DNA of 64,000 nt from NCBI GenBank assembly GCA_937995535.1, contig CALKJU010000007.1, positions 1-64,000 on the forward strand, read 5' to 3'. The DNA comes from an uncultured Alphaproteobacteria bacterium. GTDB lineage: Bacteria > Pseudomonadota > Alphaproteobacteria > Geminicoccales > Geminicoccaceae. Every line of letters begins with the position of its first letter. Positions within the stretch are counted from its first letter, which is position 1. Of the stretch, positions 46,864 to 56,020 are shown one piece after another. The position numbers and the translations under genes were made by a program. The notes under the pieces were generated by a model. That model had not been told where the DNA came from, made no database searches, and saw only the letters and a program-made list of their open reading frames with translations.

Positions 46864-48068
46864 GGGCTGGCCTCGCCGCCGAGCGCGCCCTCGATGGCGG
46901 CGAGATAGCCGCGCGCGGTGTCGTCCCACGACGGCAATGGCCGATCCAGTGCGCGGCGACCCATCCGGGCGAGCTCGCCGCGTGCCGGCAGCGCCGCCAG
47001 GAACGCCCGCCAATGGTCCGGCTCGTTCGGCAGAAGAAAGCCTGTCACCCCGTCCTCGATCAGCTCTTTGGCGCGCTCCGCCGGGGCCGCGACGACCGGC
47101 CGGCCGACGCACAGATACTCGGGAATCTTCATGGTTGAGTAACCGAGCGCACCGCTCGCGAAGGCGCGACTGTCGTAAGGGGCCAGGCACAGATCGGCAA
47201 CCGCGATCTGCTGCGGCACCTCGTGATGGGGCACCCGGCCACGGAACAGCACCCTCGGCGAGCCGGCGGCGCGCGCCTCGCACGCTGGCCGCGCCGGTCC
47301 ATCCCCGACGAGGTGCAGCTCTAGGTCCGCCCGCTCGGCGGTCACGACCGCCTCGATCGCCGGCAGCAGGTTGTGCGTCTCGTCGAGCAGCCCGACGTAG
47401 GTCAGCACGGTCCGCTCGGGGGCGACGCCCAGCGCCGCCCGGGCGGACGCCTGCTCGATCGGGCGGAACAACGTCCGATCCACGCCCAGGCCGACCACAG
47501 CGATCCGCGCATCGGGCACCCGCCAAACCCGCTGGATGTCGTCGCGGAGCTGGCGCGTCTCCGCGATCACCAGCCGGGAGCGGCGCAGGCAGCGCCCGGC
47601 CCACCAGCGCCCGGCCAGGACACGCGCCTGCTTGGCGAGGCCCGCCTCCGCGTGGCGTCGCGAGCTGGGTACGACGTTCTCCACCGCGACGCCCAGCATG
47701 CCGTGCCGCTCGGCGTGCACGGACAGCCAGCCGGAAAGGAGCCAGCTCTTCTCGAGGACCACGTCATAGCGCCCGGCTAGGCCGGCGGTGAAGCGCCGCA
47801 GGCGGGCCAGATAGCGCAGGAACTCGCCGTAGCCGAGGCCGCGCATGGCCGCGTCGTCGAGGATCGGACCCGACGCAGCGCCGGGATCGATCTCGACCAC
47901 GTCGAGCCCTTCCGGTGGGCGGGCGTCGAGCGTCCGTCGAAAGGCCACGGTCACGTCGGCATAGGGCTGCAGAGCTTGCGCGAGGCTGAGCACGTTGCGC
48001 GTCGGGCCGGCGGTCGCGAGCAGGCCGTGGCCGGCAACGAGATAACAGATCCGCAGGCGCCGGCTCAT
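46860..48068 (-). CDS. Glycosyltransferase family 4 (GT-B fold)
   Basis: 402 residues. N-terminal YLVAGHGLLATAGPTRNVLSLA acceptor-domain loop; donor domain with VLTYVGLLDETHNL, LHLVGDGPARP, DLCLAPYDSRAFASGALGYSTMKIPEYLCVGRPVVA. The last block, with S-T-K-I-P-E-Y, replaces the classic E-F-G-x3-E and is seen in a branch of GT4 enzymes. ATG overlaps the stop of the next glycosyltransferase upstream (ATGA). Part of the leftward surface-glycan operon; sugar specificity unknown. Confidence 0.88.
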   Translation of the reverse strand: MSRRLRICYLVAGHGLLATAGPTRNVLSLAQALQPYADVTVAFRRTLDARPPEGLDVVEIDPGAASGPILDDAAMRGLGYGEFLRYLARLRRFTAGLAGRYDVVLEKSWLLSGWLSVHAERHGMLGVAVENVVPSSRRHAEAGLAKQARVLAGRWWAGRCLRRSRLVIAETRQLRDDIQRVWRVPDARIAVVGLGVDRTLFRPIEQASARAALGVAPERTVLTYVGLLDETHNLLPAIEAVVTAERADLELHLVGDGPARPACEARAAGSPRVLFRGRVPHHEVPQQIAVADLCLAPYDSRAFASGALGYSTMKIPEYLCVGRPVVAAPAERAKELIEDGVTGFLLPNEPDHWRAFLAALPARGELARMGRRALDRPLPSWDDTARGYLAAIEGALGGEASP

Positions 48069-49243
48069 GCGCGCGCGCCCAGCAGGTCGCGATAGATGGC
48101 CTCCAGGGTCGCCGCGGCGGCCGGCCATCGGTAGCGCTGCGCGACATGCGCTCGCCCACGCACACCGAGCTCGCGGGCTTTGTCGGGCTCGTCGATCAGC
48201 GATCGCAAGCCGTCGGCGAAGGCGGCGACGTCGGCGTCGGGAGCGATCATGGCGGCGTCCCCGGGCTCGATGCCCGGCGCGCTCCCGGCGAACGACACGA
48301 CAGGTCGCGCGGCGGCCAGATAGTTGAGCAGCTTGACCGGCATGCCGTCGCAGTCGGTGCGCGGGTTGGCGCACACGTCAGCGGTGGCGAGCAATGCTGG
48401 GAGCTCGGCGAAGGGTGGCGCCGGAACGAGGTCGATCGCGCCGCGCACTCCGAGCTCGGTGGCTAACCCCTCGTAGGGCGCGAAGCTGCCGTCGGTAACG
48501 ACGACGAGGCGCGCATCCGCACGGCTCCGGCGCAGCTGGGCAAAGGCCTGCAGGAGCAGGTCGATGCGCTGGTAGGCCGCGAGGTTACCGGTGAACATGA
48601 CCACCGGCGGGCGCCCGTCGCGGGCCGGCGCGCCGGGCGCGACGGCGGCGAAGTGCTCGAGCTCGACCCCGTTGGGAACGAAGGTCGCCTTGCTCGCCGG
48701 AAGTCCCAGCTCGTCGACCATGCGCGCACGGATCGTCTCGGTCACAGTCACGACGTGGTCGGCGCGCGGCGGCAAGGCACGGTCGATCAGAAGGCCGACG
48801 CGCCGGACGGGCTCCTGCAGCGCGCGCGGCAGGAAGCTCGGCAGCTCGGAGGCCAGCATGGTGTGGGCGTCGTAGACAATGGGCGGGCGACTCGGCAGCC
48901 GCGCCGCCAAGGCAACCGCCAGCCCCTCGTAATGGTGGGCGTGGATCACGTCGAACGGGGCGGCGGCGTGCAAACGGCGGATCAGCGTCCTGAGCTGCGG
49001 GTCGAGGACCACGAGCTTCGCCGGGCTCGGCCCAGGCGTGACCTTGGTGTAGCGGATAGCCGGGCGGATCCGATGCACCGCGACGCCGCGCAACGGTGCG
49101 TCGCTGCCCAGATGGTAGGTCGCCACCTCGACGTGCAGCCCGCGGTCGGCGAGCGCCTCGGCCTCGCGTTGCACGCGCACGGGCGTGCCGCGCGGGTAGG
49201 GAAACGGGCAGGCGGCGACCACGAGGACGCGCAGGGCGGCCAT
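48065..49243 (-). CDS. Glycosyltransferase family 4 (GT-B fold)
   Basis: 392 residues. N-terminal VVAACPFPYPRGTPVRVQREAEAL glycine/proline loop, FDVIHAHHYEGLAVAL, VPNGVELEHF and the donor block DGMPVKLLNYLAAARPVV. Typical retaining GT-B transferase using a nucleotide sugar. Stop overlaps the start of the downstream transferase. Lies 23 bp after the GT2 gene. Acceptor and donor unknown. Confidence 0.88.
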   Translation of the reverse strand: MAALRVLVVAACPFPYPRGTPVRVQREAEALADRGLHVEVATYHLGSDAPLRGVAVHRIRPAIRYTKVTPGPSPAKLVVLDPQLRTLIRRLHAAAPFDVIHAHHYEGLAVALAARLPSRPPIVYDAHTMLASELPSFLPRALQEPVRRVGLLIDRALPPRADHVVTVTETIRARMVDELGLPASKATFVPNGVELEHFAAVAPGAPARDGRPPVVMFTGNLAAYQRIDLLLQAFAQLRRSRADARLVVVTDGSFAPYEGLATELGVRGAIDLVPAPPFAELPALLATADVCANPRTDCDGMPVKLLNYLAAARPVVSFAGSAPGIEPGDAAMIAPDADVAAFADGLRSLIDEPDKARELGVRGRAHVAQRYRWPAAAATLEAIYRDLLGARA

Positions 49244-49266
49244 CCGCGACGGTTGCCGGTTCGAGC

Positions 49267-50394
49267 CTAGATGAGCCGCGACGCGCCGCGCCAGTAGAGC
49301 GCGGCGAGGCCGTCGAGGGCGGCGCGCAGGGCGCGCTCGACGGTGTTCGTGGTCAGCTCGGCGCGCAGCGGCAGCGAGCCGCCGGCGAGCAGCTCGCGGT
49401 CCGGCCGCACCCGGCGGCGCTGGACGCTGCGCCGCTTCCCCATCACGTCATGCCAGTTGGCGGCCACCCAGGCGACCGCCTCGCGCCATTCCCTGAGCCA
49501 GCCCTTGCGCAGGACGATGGCGAGCTGCGCCAGCTCGTAGACGAGCAGCATCGGCAGCAGGACGAGCAGCGAGCGCGGCTGGTAGGTCTTGAGGATGAAC
49601 AACCAGCGGTTGCGGATGTTCCAGAACACGCGGCGCGACGAATAGCTCCCGGTGGCGCGGATCGAGATCCCCGCGGTGCCCTCGCCGTGCAGGCAAAGTG
49701 CGCGCGGGACGGAGATGATGTCGACGCCGAGCGCGCGCATGCGCACGCCGAAATCGTGATCGTCCTGGTAGATGAAGAATGACTCGTCGAACGGCGCCGC
49801 CTCCGGCAGGCGGCGGCGGTCGACCATGAAGGCACAGGTCACCACGGACAGCGTCGTGCGCACCGCCTGGTCCGCGGCGGCGAGCGGCCGGTCCGGATTC
49901 TCGAGTGTCATGATGCCGAGGAAGTGGCTCGACGCGCCGTCATATTGGATGGTGTCCGGGCGGTCGGCGTAGAGCACCCGGGCGGCCGCCACCGCCGCCG
50001 TCGGGCGCTCCAGCAGCGCCTGTGCCAGCGCCGGCCCGCAGTCGGCGGTCACCGCGACGTCGTTGTCGATGAACAGGACGAGATCGCTGACGGCGAGCGC
50101 GAGCCCGGCATTGCGCATCGCGCCCGGCCCGCGGTTGTCGGGCATGCGATGGATGCGGACCTGCGGGAAGTCGCGTTCGGCCAGCGCCACGCTGTTGTCC
50201 GTCGAGGCGTTGTCGATCAGCAGGATCTCGGCGAAGCCGTCGGCCGCGGCCGTCGCGGCGGCGAGCGTCGTCGGCAGAAAGCGCTCGCCATTGTAGTTGA
50301 CGATGCACAGCGTCGGCTTGGCCGGCGGCACGGTGGCTCCTCGAGAAGCGAGCGGGATGCGCTCGGCGGCCCGCCCGGTCGGCACGAAGCTCAT
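49267..50394 (-). CDS. Glycosyltransferase family 2 (GT-A fold)
   Basis: 375-residue GT2 enzyme: LCIVNYNGERFLPTTL N-terminus, LIDNASTDNSV, GAMRNAGLALAVSDLVLFIDND with the D-x-D metal motif, and a later acceptor-domain FIYQDDHDFGVRM. A hydrophobic stretch near residue 275 (SLLVLLPMLLVYELAQLAIVL) probably anchors it to the membrane. First gene of the leftward glycan operon, divergent from the UDP-xylose synthase gene with 196 bp between. Resembles rhamnosyltransferase-type GT2 proteins; donor unproven. Confidence 0.87.
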   Translation of the reverse strand: MSFVPTGRAAERIPLASRGATVPPAKPTLCIVNYNGERFLPTTLAAATAAADGFAEILLIDNASTDNSVALAERDFPQVRIHRMPDNRGPGAMRNAGLALAVSDLVLFIDNDVAVTADCGPALAQALLERPTAAVAAARVLYADRPDTIQYDGASSHFLGIMTLENPDRPLAAADQAVRTTLSVVTCAFMVDRRRLPEAAPFDESFFIYQDDHDFGVRMRALGVDIISVPRALCLHGEGTAGISIRATGSYSSRRVFWNIRNRWLFILKTYQPRSLLVLLPMLLVYELAQLAIVLRKGWLREWREAVAWVAANWHDVMGKRRSVQRRRVRPDRELLAGGSLPLRAELTTNTVERALRAALDGLAALYWRGASRLI

Positions 50395-50590
50395 GACGGC
50401 TCGGTCGCCGGTCCGGGCACGCCCTCGCCAGGGCGCGTCTCTACCGCGCCGGCATGCCGAAGTCAGCCGCGATCAGGCAACAGGGCACCGACGGCGTACG
50501 TGAGGATGCGCCATCGCCGCTTGGCCGGAACGTGCCGGGGCTTTAGAGCTACGGCCCGTCCGCCGGCCCGGGTGCCGCCAGCGTCGCGAG

Positions 50591-51562
50591 GTGTCGATCG
50601 TGATCCGCAAACGCGTCTTGGTGACCGGCGGGGCTGGTTTCCTCGGCTCGCATCTGTGCGAGAGGCTCCTCGGCGACGGCTGCGACGTGCTGTGCGTCGA
50701 CAACTTCTACACCGGGCGCCGCGACAACATCACGCATCTCCTCGGAAATCCCCACTTCGAGGTGATGCGCCACGACATCACCTTCCCCCTCTACGTCGAG
50801 GTCGACGAGATCTACAACCTGGCCTGCCCGGCCTCGCCGATCCACTACCAGTTCGATCCCGTCCAGACGACCAAGACCTCGGTGATCGGCTCGATCAACA
50901 TGCTGGGTCTAGCGAAGCGGGTGAAGGCCCGGATCCTGCAGGCGAGCACCAGCGAGATCTACGGCGATCCGGAGATCCACCCGCAGCCCGAGACCTACAG
51001 CGGCAACGTCAACATCATCGGGCCGCGGGCCTGCTACGACGAGGGCAAGCGCTGCGCCGAGACCCTGTTCTTCGACTACCACCGGCAGCACAAGGTGCGC
51101 ATCAAGGTGGCGCGGATCTTCAACACCTATGGGCCGCGCATGCACCCCAAGGATGGCCGCGTCGTCTCCAACTTCATCGTCCAGGCGCTGTCGGGCCAGC
51201 CGATCTCGATCTACGGCCGCGGCAGCCAGACACGCTCCTTCCTCTATGTCGACGACCTGATCGAGGGGCTGGTTCGGCTGATGGCGACGCCGGACGAGGT
51301 GACCGGCCCGATCAATCTCGGCAGCGACGTCGAGATGCCGATCGAGGCGCTGGCCAAGAAGATCATCGGGCTCGCCGAATCGCGCTCGACCATCGAGTAC
51401 CATCCGCTGCCGCAGGACGACCCGACCCGACGCCAAGCCGACACGACCCGCGCGCGCAGCATCCTCGGCTGGCAGCCGACGGTCGACGTCGACACCGGTC
51501 TGCGCCGGACAATCACCTATTTCCGCGAGCTACTCGCAGCCTACCCCGACGCCGCCCGCTGA
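50591..51562 (+). CDS. uxs: UDP-glucuronate decarboxylase (UDP-xylose synthase)
   Basis: 323-residue extended SDR enzyme converting UDP-glucuronate to UDP-xylose. N-terminal [15 protein letters not shown] motif; [17 protein letters not shown] and the [11 protein letters not shown] block with catalytic Tyr-x3-Lys are the Uxs signatures, plus [11 protein letters not shown] and [18 protein letters not shown] start at 50591; a second GTG three codons in (50600) is possible. Supplies UDP-xylose as a donor for the neighbouring glycosyltransferases. Confidence 0.94.
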   Translation: MSIVIRKRVLVTGGAGFLGSHLCERLLGDGCDVLCVDNFYTGRRDNITHLLGNPHFEVMRHDITFPLYVEVDEIYNLACPASPIHYQFDPVQTTKTSVIGSINMLGLAKRVKARILQASTSEIYGDPEIHPQPETYSGNVNIIGPRACYDEGKRCAETLFFDYHRQHKVRIKVARIFNTYGPRMHPKDGRVVSNFIVQALSGQPISIYGRGSQTRSFLYVDDLIEGLVRLMATPDEVTGPINLGSDVEMPIEALAKKIIGLAESRSTIEYHPLPQDDPTRRQADTTRARSILGWQPTVDVDTGLRRTITYFRELLAAYPDAAR

Positions 51563-51610
51563 CCCGCGGGGCGGGCCGCCACGGCACAGCATACGTTCGT
51601 CGCCGATTGC

Positions 51611-51644
51611 CGCGACCGGGTCGCCCCGACGGGGGCCGGTCGCG
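51611..51644. terminator. Long hairpin between convergent uxs and DUF3429 genes
   Basis: Outer stem CGCGACCGG / CCGGTCGCG (nine perfect pairs) enclosing an inner CCCC-GAC-GGGG hairpin. Located in the 100-bp gap between two convergent stops. No U tract. Confidence 0.45.
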
Positions 51645-51662
51645 CAGCGGCGGATCGCGCCC

Positions 51663-52082
51663 TCAAGGGCTCAGCGCCGCGGCGAGCAGCAGGCTCGCGA
51701 CGACGACAGCGGTGAGCGGCACGCGCAGTGCCGGATACCAGGAGGGCGCGACGCCGCGTCGGGTCGTGGCCAGGTCGAGCGCGAGCAGGCCGAGGAACGC
51801 GGCAGCGAGGAGCAGCAGGCCGGGACGACCACCGAGCAGCAGCGCTGCCCAGGCAAGCAGAGCCGGCACCACGCTCAGGCCGAGGCGGCGGCCATCCGGG
51901 GCCGAGCCCGGCATGCCGAGCCCCCAATGGATCCCGCCCATGAAGGCGAGGATCACCGCTCCATAGGCGAGCAACGGCGTGGGTGGCAGAAGCGCCAGAG
52001 CGACGGCCGCGGCACCGGCGAGGAAGGGAATGGCCCCGGCATAGCCGAGGGCAGCGGCGACGGGCGGCACGGCAGCGGCCAT
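51663..52082 (-). CDS. DUF3429 family membrane protein
   Basis: 139 residues with five predicted membrane segments and the DUF3429 pattern GYAGAIPFLAGAA near the start and AVILAFMGGIHWGLGM in the middle; ALDLATTRRGVAPSWYPALRVPLT near the end is also typical. Inner-membrane protein of unknown function. ATG at 52082 chosen because homology begins a few residues later. Convergent with uxs. Confidence 0.82.
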   Translation of the reverse strand: MAAAVPPVAAALGYAGAIPFLAGAAAVALALLPPTPLLAYGAVILAFMGGIHWGLGMPGSAPDGRRLGLSVVPALLAWAALLLGGRPGLLLLAAAFLGLLALDLATTRRGVAPSWYPALRVPLTAVVVASLLLAAALSP

Positions 52083-52140
52083 GGTGCGCGGGCTCCTTCT
52101 CAAACGCCGGTGTTCTACGCCCGAGCCGGGCAGGCCGTTC

Positions 52141-52437
52141 ATGGCGATGATCGAGCAACCCGACCCAAGCGACGAGCGCGCGATCGCAGATCCCGTCGCG
52201 GCGCGCTTCGGCCAGCCTCACGAGCCGGTCCTCGTGGACCGTCTGCGTGCGGCCAGGCGGCTGACTCTCGAGCTGGTCGCGCGAGACGGGAATGCGCTCG
52301 TCGGCGATGTCGCTTTCACTGCCGTCGAGATCGGCGTGACGCTAGGAGACGGGCACGGGTGGGCTCTCGGCCCCCCGTGCTTCATGGCGCCACATCGCGG
52401 CCGGCTGCTGCCGGCCGGCACCCGTGGCCCGCTTTCC
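52141..52437 (+). pseudogene. N-terminal remnant of a GNAT-family acetyltransferase
   Basis: From the ATG at 52141: PSDERAIADPVAARFGQPHEPVLVDRLRAARRLTLELVARDGNALVGDVAFTAVEI (in pieces) follows the beginning of YhbS-like GNAT proteins. After ALGP-x-x-x-x-APHRG the acetyl-CoA motif (Q/R-x2-G-x-G/A) never appears and the frame runs on into sequence complementary to the convergent cyclase gene. About half of the domain is missing, so it is probably a truncated, inactive copy. Confidence 0.5.
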
Positions 52438-52459
52438 GGGGTTGTCCGCGCCCCGACCG

Positions 52460-53509
52460 TCACGGCTCGAAAGGCAGTGCCTCCAGACCCGCCTCGAGCG
52501 CGAACACCGGGGTCGGCCCGAAGCCGCGCAGGTCCTGCAGGCCGCGCTCGGCGGTGCGGAACTCCGCCGCGATGAGGCGCCGCGTCGCGTCGCTCAGCAG
52601 GATCTCCATCGGCCCGCACAATGTCTCCAGCCGGGCGGCGAGGTTCACGCCAGGGCCGAAGATGTCGTAAACATATTTCTGGATCCCGACGATCGAGCCG
52701 ACGACCGGGCCCGTGCCGATGCCGATCCGGCACAGCCAGCGCGGCTCGCGGCTCTGGTTGCGCTTCTCCAGATAGCGCCGGAACAGGAGCGCCGCCTTGG
52801 CGATGTTCTGGGCGTGGTCGGGAGTCGGCTCGGGCACCCCGGAGACCGCCATGTAGGCGTCGCCGGCAGTCTTGATCCGCTCGCAGCCGAACTGCTCAGC
52901 GATCCGGTCGAAAGCGGTGAAAATGTCGTTGAGCTCGGAGACCAATGCGGTCGGCTCGCGTGACACGGCCATCGGGGTGAAGCCGACGAAGTCGAGGAGC
53001 AGGATCGTGGCCGTCTCGTAGCGCTGCGGCGCCGCCACCCCGAACGCCTTGATCTCCTCATAAACCGTGCGTGGCATGATGTTGAGGAGCAGCTTCTCGG
53101 CCCGCTCTTTCTCACGGCGCAGGGTACGATTCTGCTTCTCGACCATCTGCGCGTACGACTCGACCATGTACTCCAGCTCGCGCAGCTTCGAGACGTTCTG
53201 CGCCTCGACGATCACGACGGCGGTGTCGCCCTGCTCGGCACAGGAGAGCTGCAGGCCCAGTGCGATCGCGCGGCGGGCCGGTTTGACCTCATGCTGGAGC
53301 GCCACACTGCCGCCTGCGGTAAGCCGGCCACGGGCATCGTCGTCGATCGCCGGAACGAGCTCCGCTAGAGAGCGGCCGATCACACTGCCGAACCATTCCT
53401 GGAAGCGACGGTTGGCGAAGCGCACGGTGAGCGTGTCAGGCTCGAGGACCGCGAGCCCGACCCCGACCGACTCCAGCAGCAGCGCGTTGAACCGCGCGAG
53501 GTCCATCAT
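52460..53509 (-). CDS. PAS-linked class III adenylate cyclase
   Basis: 349 residues: N-terminal PAS-like sensor (about 5-105), a coiled coil (108-150) and a class III cyclase domain (165-345). Metal aspartates D173 and D217, adenine-specifying K213 and D282, and N289/R293 are all present, so cAMP synthesis is expected. No membrane segment: a cytoplasmic enzyme. Its ATG overlaps the stop of the upstream haemoglobin gene (ATGA), so the two are co-translated, suggesting gas or redox input to cAMP signalling. Confidence 0.9.
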   Translation of the reverse strand: MMDLARFNALLLESVGVGLAVLEPDTLTVRFANRRFQEWFGSVIGRSLAELVPAIDDDARGRLTAGGSVALQHEVKPARRAIALGLQLSCAEQGDTAVVIVEAQNVSKLRELEYMVESYAQMVEKQNRTLRREKERAEKLLLNIMPRTVYEEIKAFGVAAPQRYETATILLLDFVGFTPMAVSREPTALVSELNDIFTAFDRIAEQFGCERIKTAGDAYMAVSGVPEPTPDHAQNIAKAALLFRRYLEKRNQSREPRWLCRIGIGTGPVVGSIVGIQKYVYDIFGPGVNLAARLETLCGPMEILLSDATRRLIAAEFRTAERGLQDLRGFGPTPVFALEAGLEALPFEP

Positions 53510-53871
53510 GCGGCGCCGGCGACGATATGCGGGCGGCGTGCCGCCAAGTCGGCCACGAGCTGAGCGACATCGGCGGGGTCGATGGCCGCCTCTTCCAGCG
53601 TCGCCCGGAACAGCGCCATCATCTCACCGTAGGCCTCGGGCGTGATGGCGAGATGGGCGTGGACCTGCCGGAGCTGCTCGTTCGAGTAGGTCGCCGGCCC
53701 GCCGAAGAGCTGCACCATGAACTTCGTCTGGTGGTCGATCAGCCGGCGCATGTCGACGGTCTCAAAGTACGGTGCCAGCAGGTCGGAATCGAGGACGCGG
53801 TCGTAGAAGGCGGACACGATGCGGCTGACGCCCAGGAAACCGCCATAACGTTCGAACATCGATCTCGGCAT
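53506..53871 (-). CDS. Group 1 truncated haemoglobin
   Basis: 121-residue globin of the 2-on-2 group 1 type. Proximal F8 His is H71 in QVHAHLAI, distal B10 Tyr is Y23 in AFYDRVL, and the early glycine motif is FERYGGFLG. Such globins bind O2 or NO. ATG at 53871 matches the family N-terminus. It overlaps the adenylate cyclase gene downstream and is divergent from the sugar dehydrogenase gene. Confidence 0.88.
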   Translation of the reverse strand: MPRSMFERYGGFLGVSRIVSAFYDRVLDSDLLAPYFETVDMRRLIDHQTKFMVQLFGGPATYSNEQLRQVHAHLAITPEAYGEMMALFRATLEEAAIDPADVAQLVADLAARRPHIVAGAA

Positions 53872-54013
53872 CGGCGTCCCCGTCCACGGCCGGCGGCGTT
53901 GCCCCGTCTCCCATTCAGCATGCGGGAGCGGACCGCGTACGGCAACCGCGCCTCGCATCGGGACGTTGCAGCTCTATGTCATGTTTCAGGTGGTCGAACC
54001 CCGGAAGCCTGCC

Positions 54014-55153
54014 ATGACCCGAGCCCTGACCCTGCTGCCGGCCTTGCTGGCGCTCGCCGGCTGCGCCATGGCCACCGCCGCCCCGCCGCCGGACCGGGTG
54101 TTCGACACCGAGCAGGCGAGCTTCCGCGTCGTCGAGGTCGTCGGCGGGCTGGAGCATCCCTGGGCGGTCGCGTTTCTCCCCGACGGCCGGATGCTCGTCA
54201 CCGAGCGGCCCGGCCGTCTGCGTCTCGTCGTCGACGGCCAGCTCGTGCCCGAGCCCGTGGCGGGCGTTCCGGAGGTTTTCGCGCGCGGGCAGGGCGGCCT
54301 GCTCGACGTCGTTGCCGATCCGGACTTCGCCGGCAACGGGCTGATCTACCTGTCCTACGCGCACGACGACGGGACCGGCCGCACCACGCGCGTGCTCCGC
54401 GGACGGCTCGACGGCACGGCCCTGGTCGACAGCGAGGTGATCTTCGACGGCCGCCCGCGCACCAGCGGCAGCAACCATTTCGGGTCGCGCCTCGCCTTCG
54501 GGCCGGACGGCATGCTCTATGTCGCGATGGGCGAGCGGCAGGATCCCGACCGCTCGCAGGATCTCGCGCAGCATCCAGGCAAACTGATGCGCATCGCGCC
54601 CGATGGCTCGGTTCCGGCAGACAACCCGTTCGTCGGCCGCGCCGACGCGCGCCCGGAGATCTGGTCCTACGGGCATCGCAATCCGCAAGGGCTCGCGGTG
54701 CGCCCGGGCACCGGGCAGATCTGGCTGCATGAGCATGGCCCGCGTGGCGGCGACGAGGTCAACCTGATCCGCGCCGGGGCGAACTATGGCTGGCCGGTGA
54801 TCACGCATGGTCGCGCCTATTCCGGCCTGCCGATCGGCGAGGGAAGCGCCAAGCCCGGCATGGAGCAGCCCGTCCATTACTGGGTGCCGTCGATCGCGCC
54901 GTCCGGCATGGCGTTCTACGACGGTGACGCGTTTCCGGAATGGCGCGGCGATCTGCTCGTCGGCGCGCTGCGCAGCGAGCTCCTCGCCCGCCTCGAGCTC
55001 GACGGCGATGCGATCGTGGCCGAGGAGCGCATGCTCCAGGGGGAGCTCGGGCGGATCCGCGACGTCCGGGTCGGCCCGGACGGACTGGTCTATCTGCTCA
55101 CCGACGAGAATCCGGGCTCACTCTACCGGCTGGAGCCGGCCGCAAGGGACTGA
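54014..55153 (+). CDS. PQQ-dependent aldose sugar dehydrogenase family lipoprotein
   Basis: 379 residues with a lipoprotein signal (LALAGC, Cys17). Six-bladed beta-propeller of the soluble glucose/aldose dehydrogenase family: EHPWAVAFLPDG with the catalytic His, RGQGGLLDVV, GSRLAFGPDGMLYV, GHRNPQGLAV, HGPRGGDEVNL and YGWPVITHG. Expected to oxidise aldoses in the periplasm using PQQ. ATG at 54014 is preferred over an upstream start because the signal peptide begins here. Convergent with the sugar ABC permease gene, three bases apart. Confidence 0.88.
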   Translation: MTRALTLLPALLALAGCAMATAAPPPDRVFDTEQASFRVVEVVGGLEHPWAVAFLPDGRMLVTERPGRLRLVVDGQLVPEPVAGVPEVFARGQGGLLDVVADPDFAGNGLIYLSYAHDDGTGRTTRVLRGRLDGTALVDSEVIFDGRPRTSGSNHFGSRLAFGPDGMLYVAMGERQDPDRSQDLAQHPGKLMRIAPDGSVPADNPFVGRADARPEIWSYGHRNPQGLAVRPGTGQIWLHEHGPRGGDEVNLIRAGANYGWPVITHGRAYSGLPIGEGSAKPGMEQPVHYWVPSIAPSGMAFYDGDAFPEWRGDLLVGALRSELLARLELDGDAIVAEERMLQGELGRIRDVRVGPDGLVYLLTDENPGSLYRLEPAARD

Positions 55154-55156
55154 CGC

Positions 55157-56020
55157 TCAACCCTTCACCGCACCCAGCGTCAGCCCCTTGACGATCCAGC
55201 GCTGGGCGAGGAAGGCGAGCGCCAGCATCGGCAGGATGGCGAGGATCGAGGCCGCGGTCATCGGCCCCCACTCGATCGAGGCGTAGCCGCGGTAGGAGGT
55301 GACCGCGACGGTCACGGTCTGGGCGTGGCGGAAGGTGAGACCCAGCGCGATCGCCAGCTCGTTCCAGATCCAGATCGCGTTGAGCACGGCGGTGGCGGCG
55401 ATGCCGGGCAGGGTCAGCGGCAGGTAGACCCGCCACAGCACCGCGAGGGACCCGCAGCCGTCGATCCGCGCCGCCTCCTCCAGCTCGTCCGGCACCTCGG
55501 CGAAGAAGCTGCGCAGCAGCCAGACCGCGAAGGGGAGCACGTGGATCTGGTAGGCGAGCGCGAGGCCGGTCGTGGTGTCGTAGAGGCCGATCGCCTGATA
55601 CAGTACGTACATCGGGATGATGAACAGGAACTCGGGCAGCATGTAGGCCAGCAGCAGCCAGACGGCGAGGACGCGGCGCCCACGGACGCGCTGCCGGTTC
55701 AGCGCATAGGCGGCCGGGATCGCCAGCAGCAGGGAGAGCGCGACGCCCAGCAGCGTGACCAGTACCGAGTTGCCGATCGCCTCGCGGAAGCCGGGGCTCT
55801 CGAGCACCCGGACGTAGTTCTCCCACACCGGCTCGAACCGCCAGACCGGGGGGATCGCGAACGCGTCGCGCTTGGTCTTGAGCGAGATGCCGAGGATCCA
55901 GAGGAGCGGGAAGACGGTCAGCGCGAGGGCGAGGAGCGCGATCAGGTAATGCGGTGCCAGCGCCACGGCCCTGGCGAGCCGACCGCGCGGCTCCACGGGC
56001 TCAGGCCTCGCGCCGACCAA
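55157..56020 (-). CDS. Sugar ABC transporter permease (MalG-type)
   Basis: 287-residue permease with six membrane segments and an EAA loop PDELEEAARIDGCGSLAVLWRVYLPL. Starts as TTG at 56020 overlapping the upstream permease by 20 bases; a GTG at 55996, just after that gene's stop, is an equally good start. Partner of the MalF-type permease upstream. Last gene of the leftward transporter unit. Substrate undetermined. Confidence 0.9.
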   Translation of the reverse strand: MVGARPEPVEPRGRLARAVALAPHYLIALLALALTVFPLLWILGISLKTKRDAFAIPPVWRFEPVWENYVRVLESPGFREAIGNSVLVTLLGVALSLLLAIPAAYALNRQRVRGRRVLAVWLLLAYMLPEFLFIIPMYVLYQAIGLYDTTTGLALAYQIHVLPFAVWLLRSFFAEVPDELEEAARIDGCGSLAVLWRVYLPLTLPGIAATAVLNAIWIWNELAIALGLTFRHAQTVTVAVTSYRGYASIEWGPMTAASILAILPMLALAFLAQRWIVKGLTLGAVKG

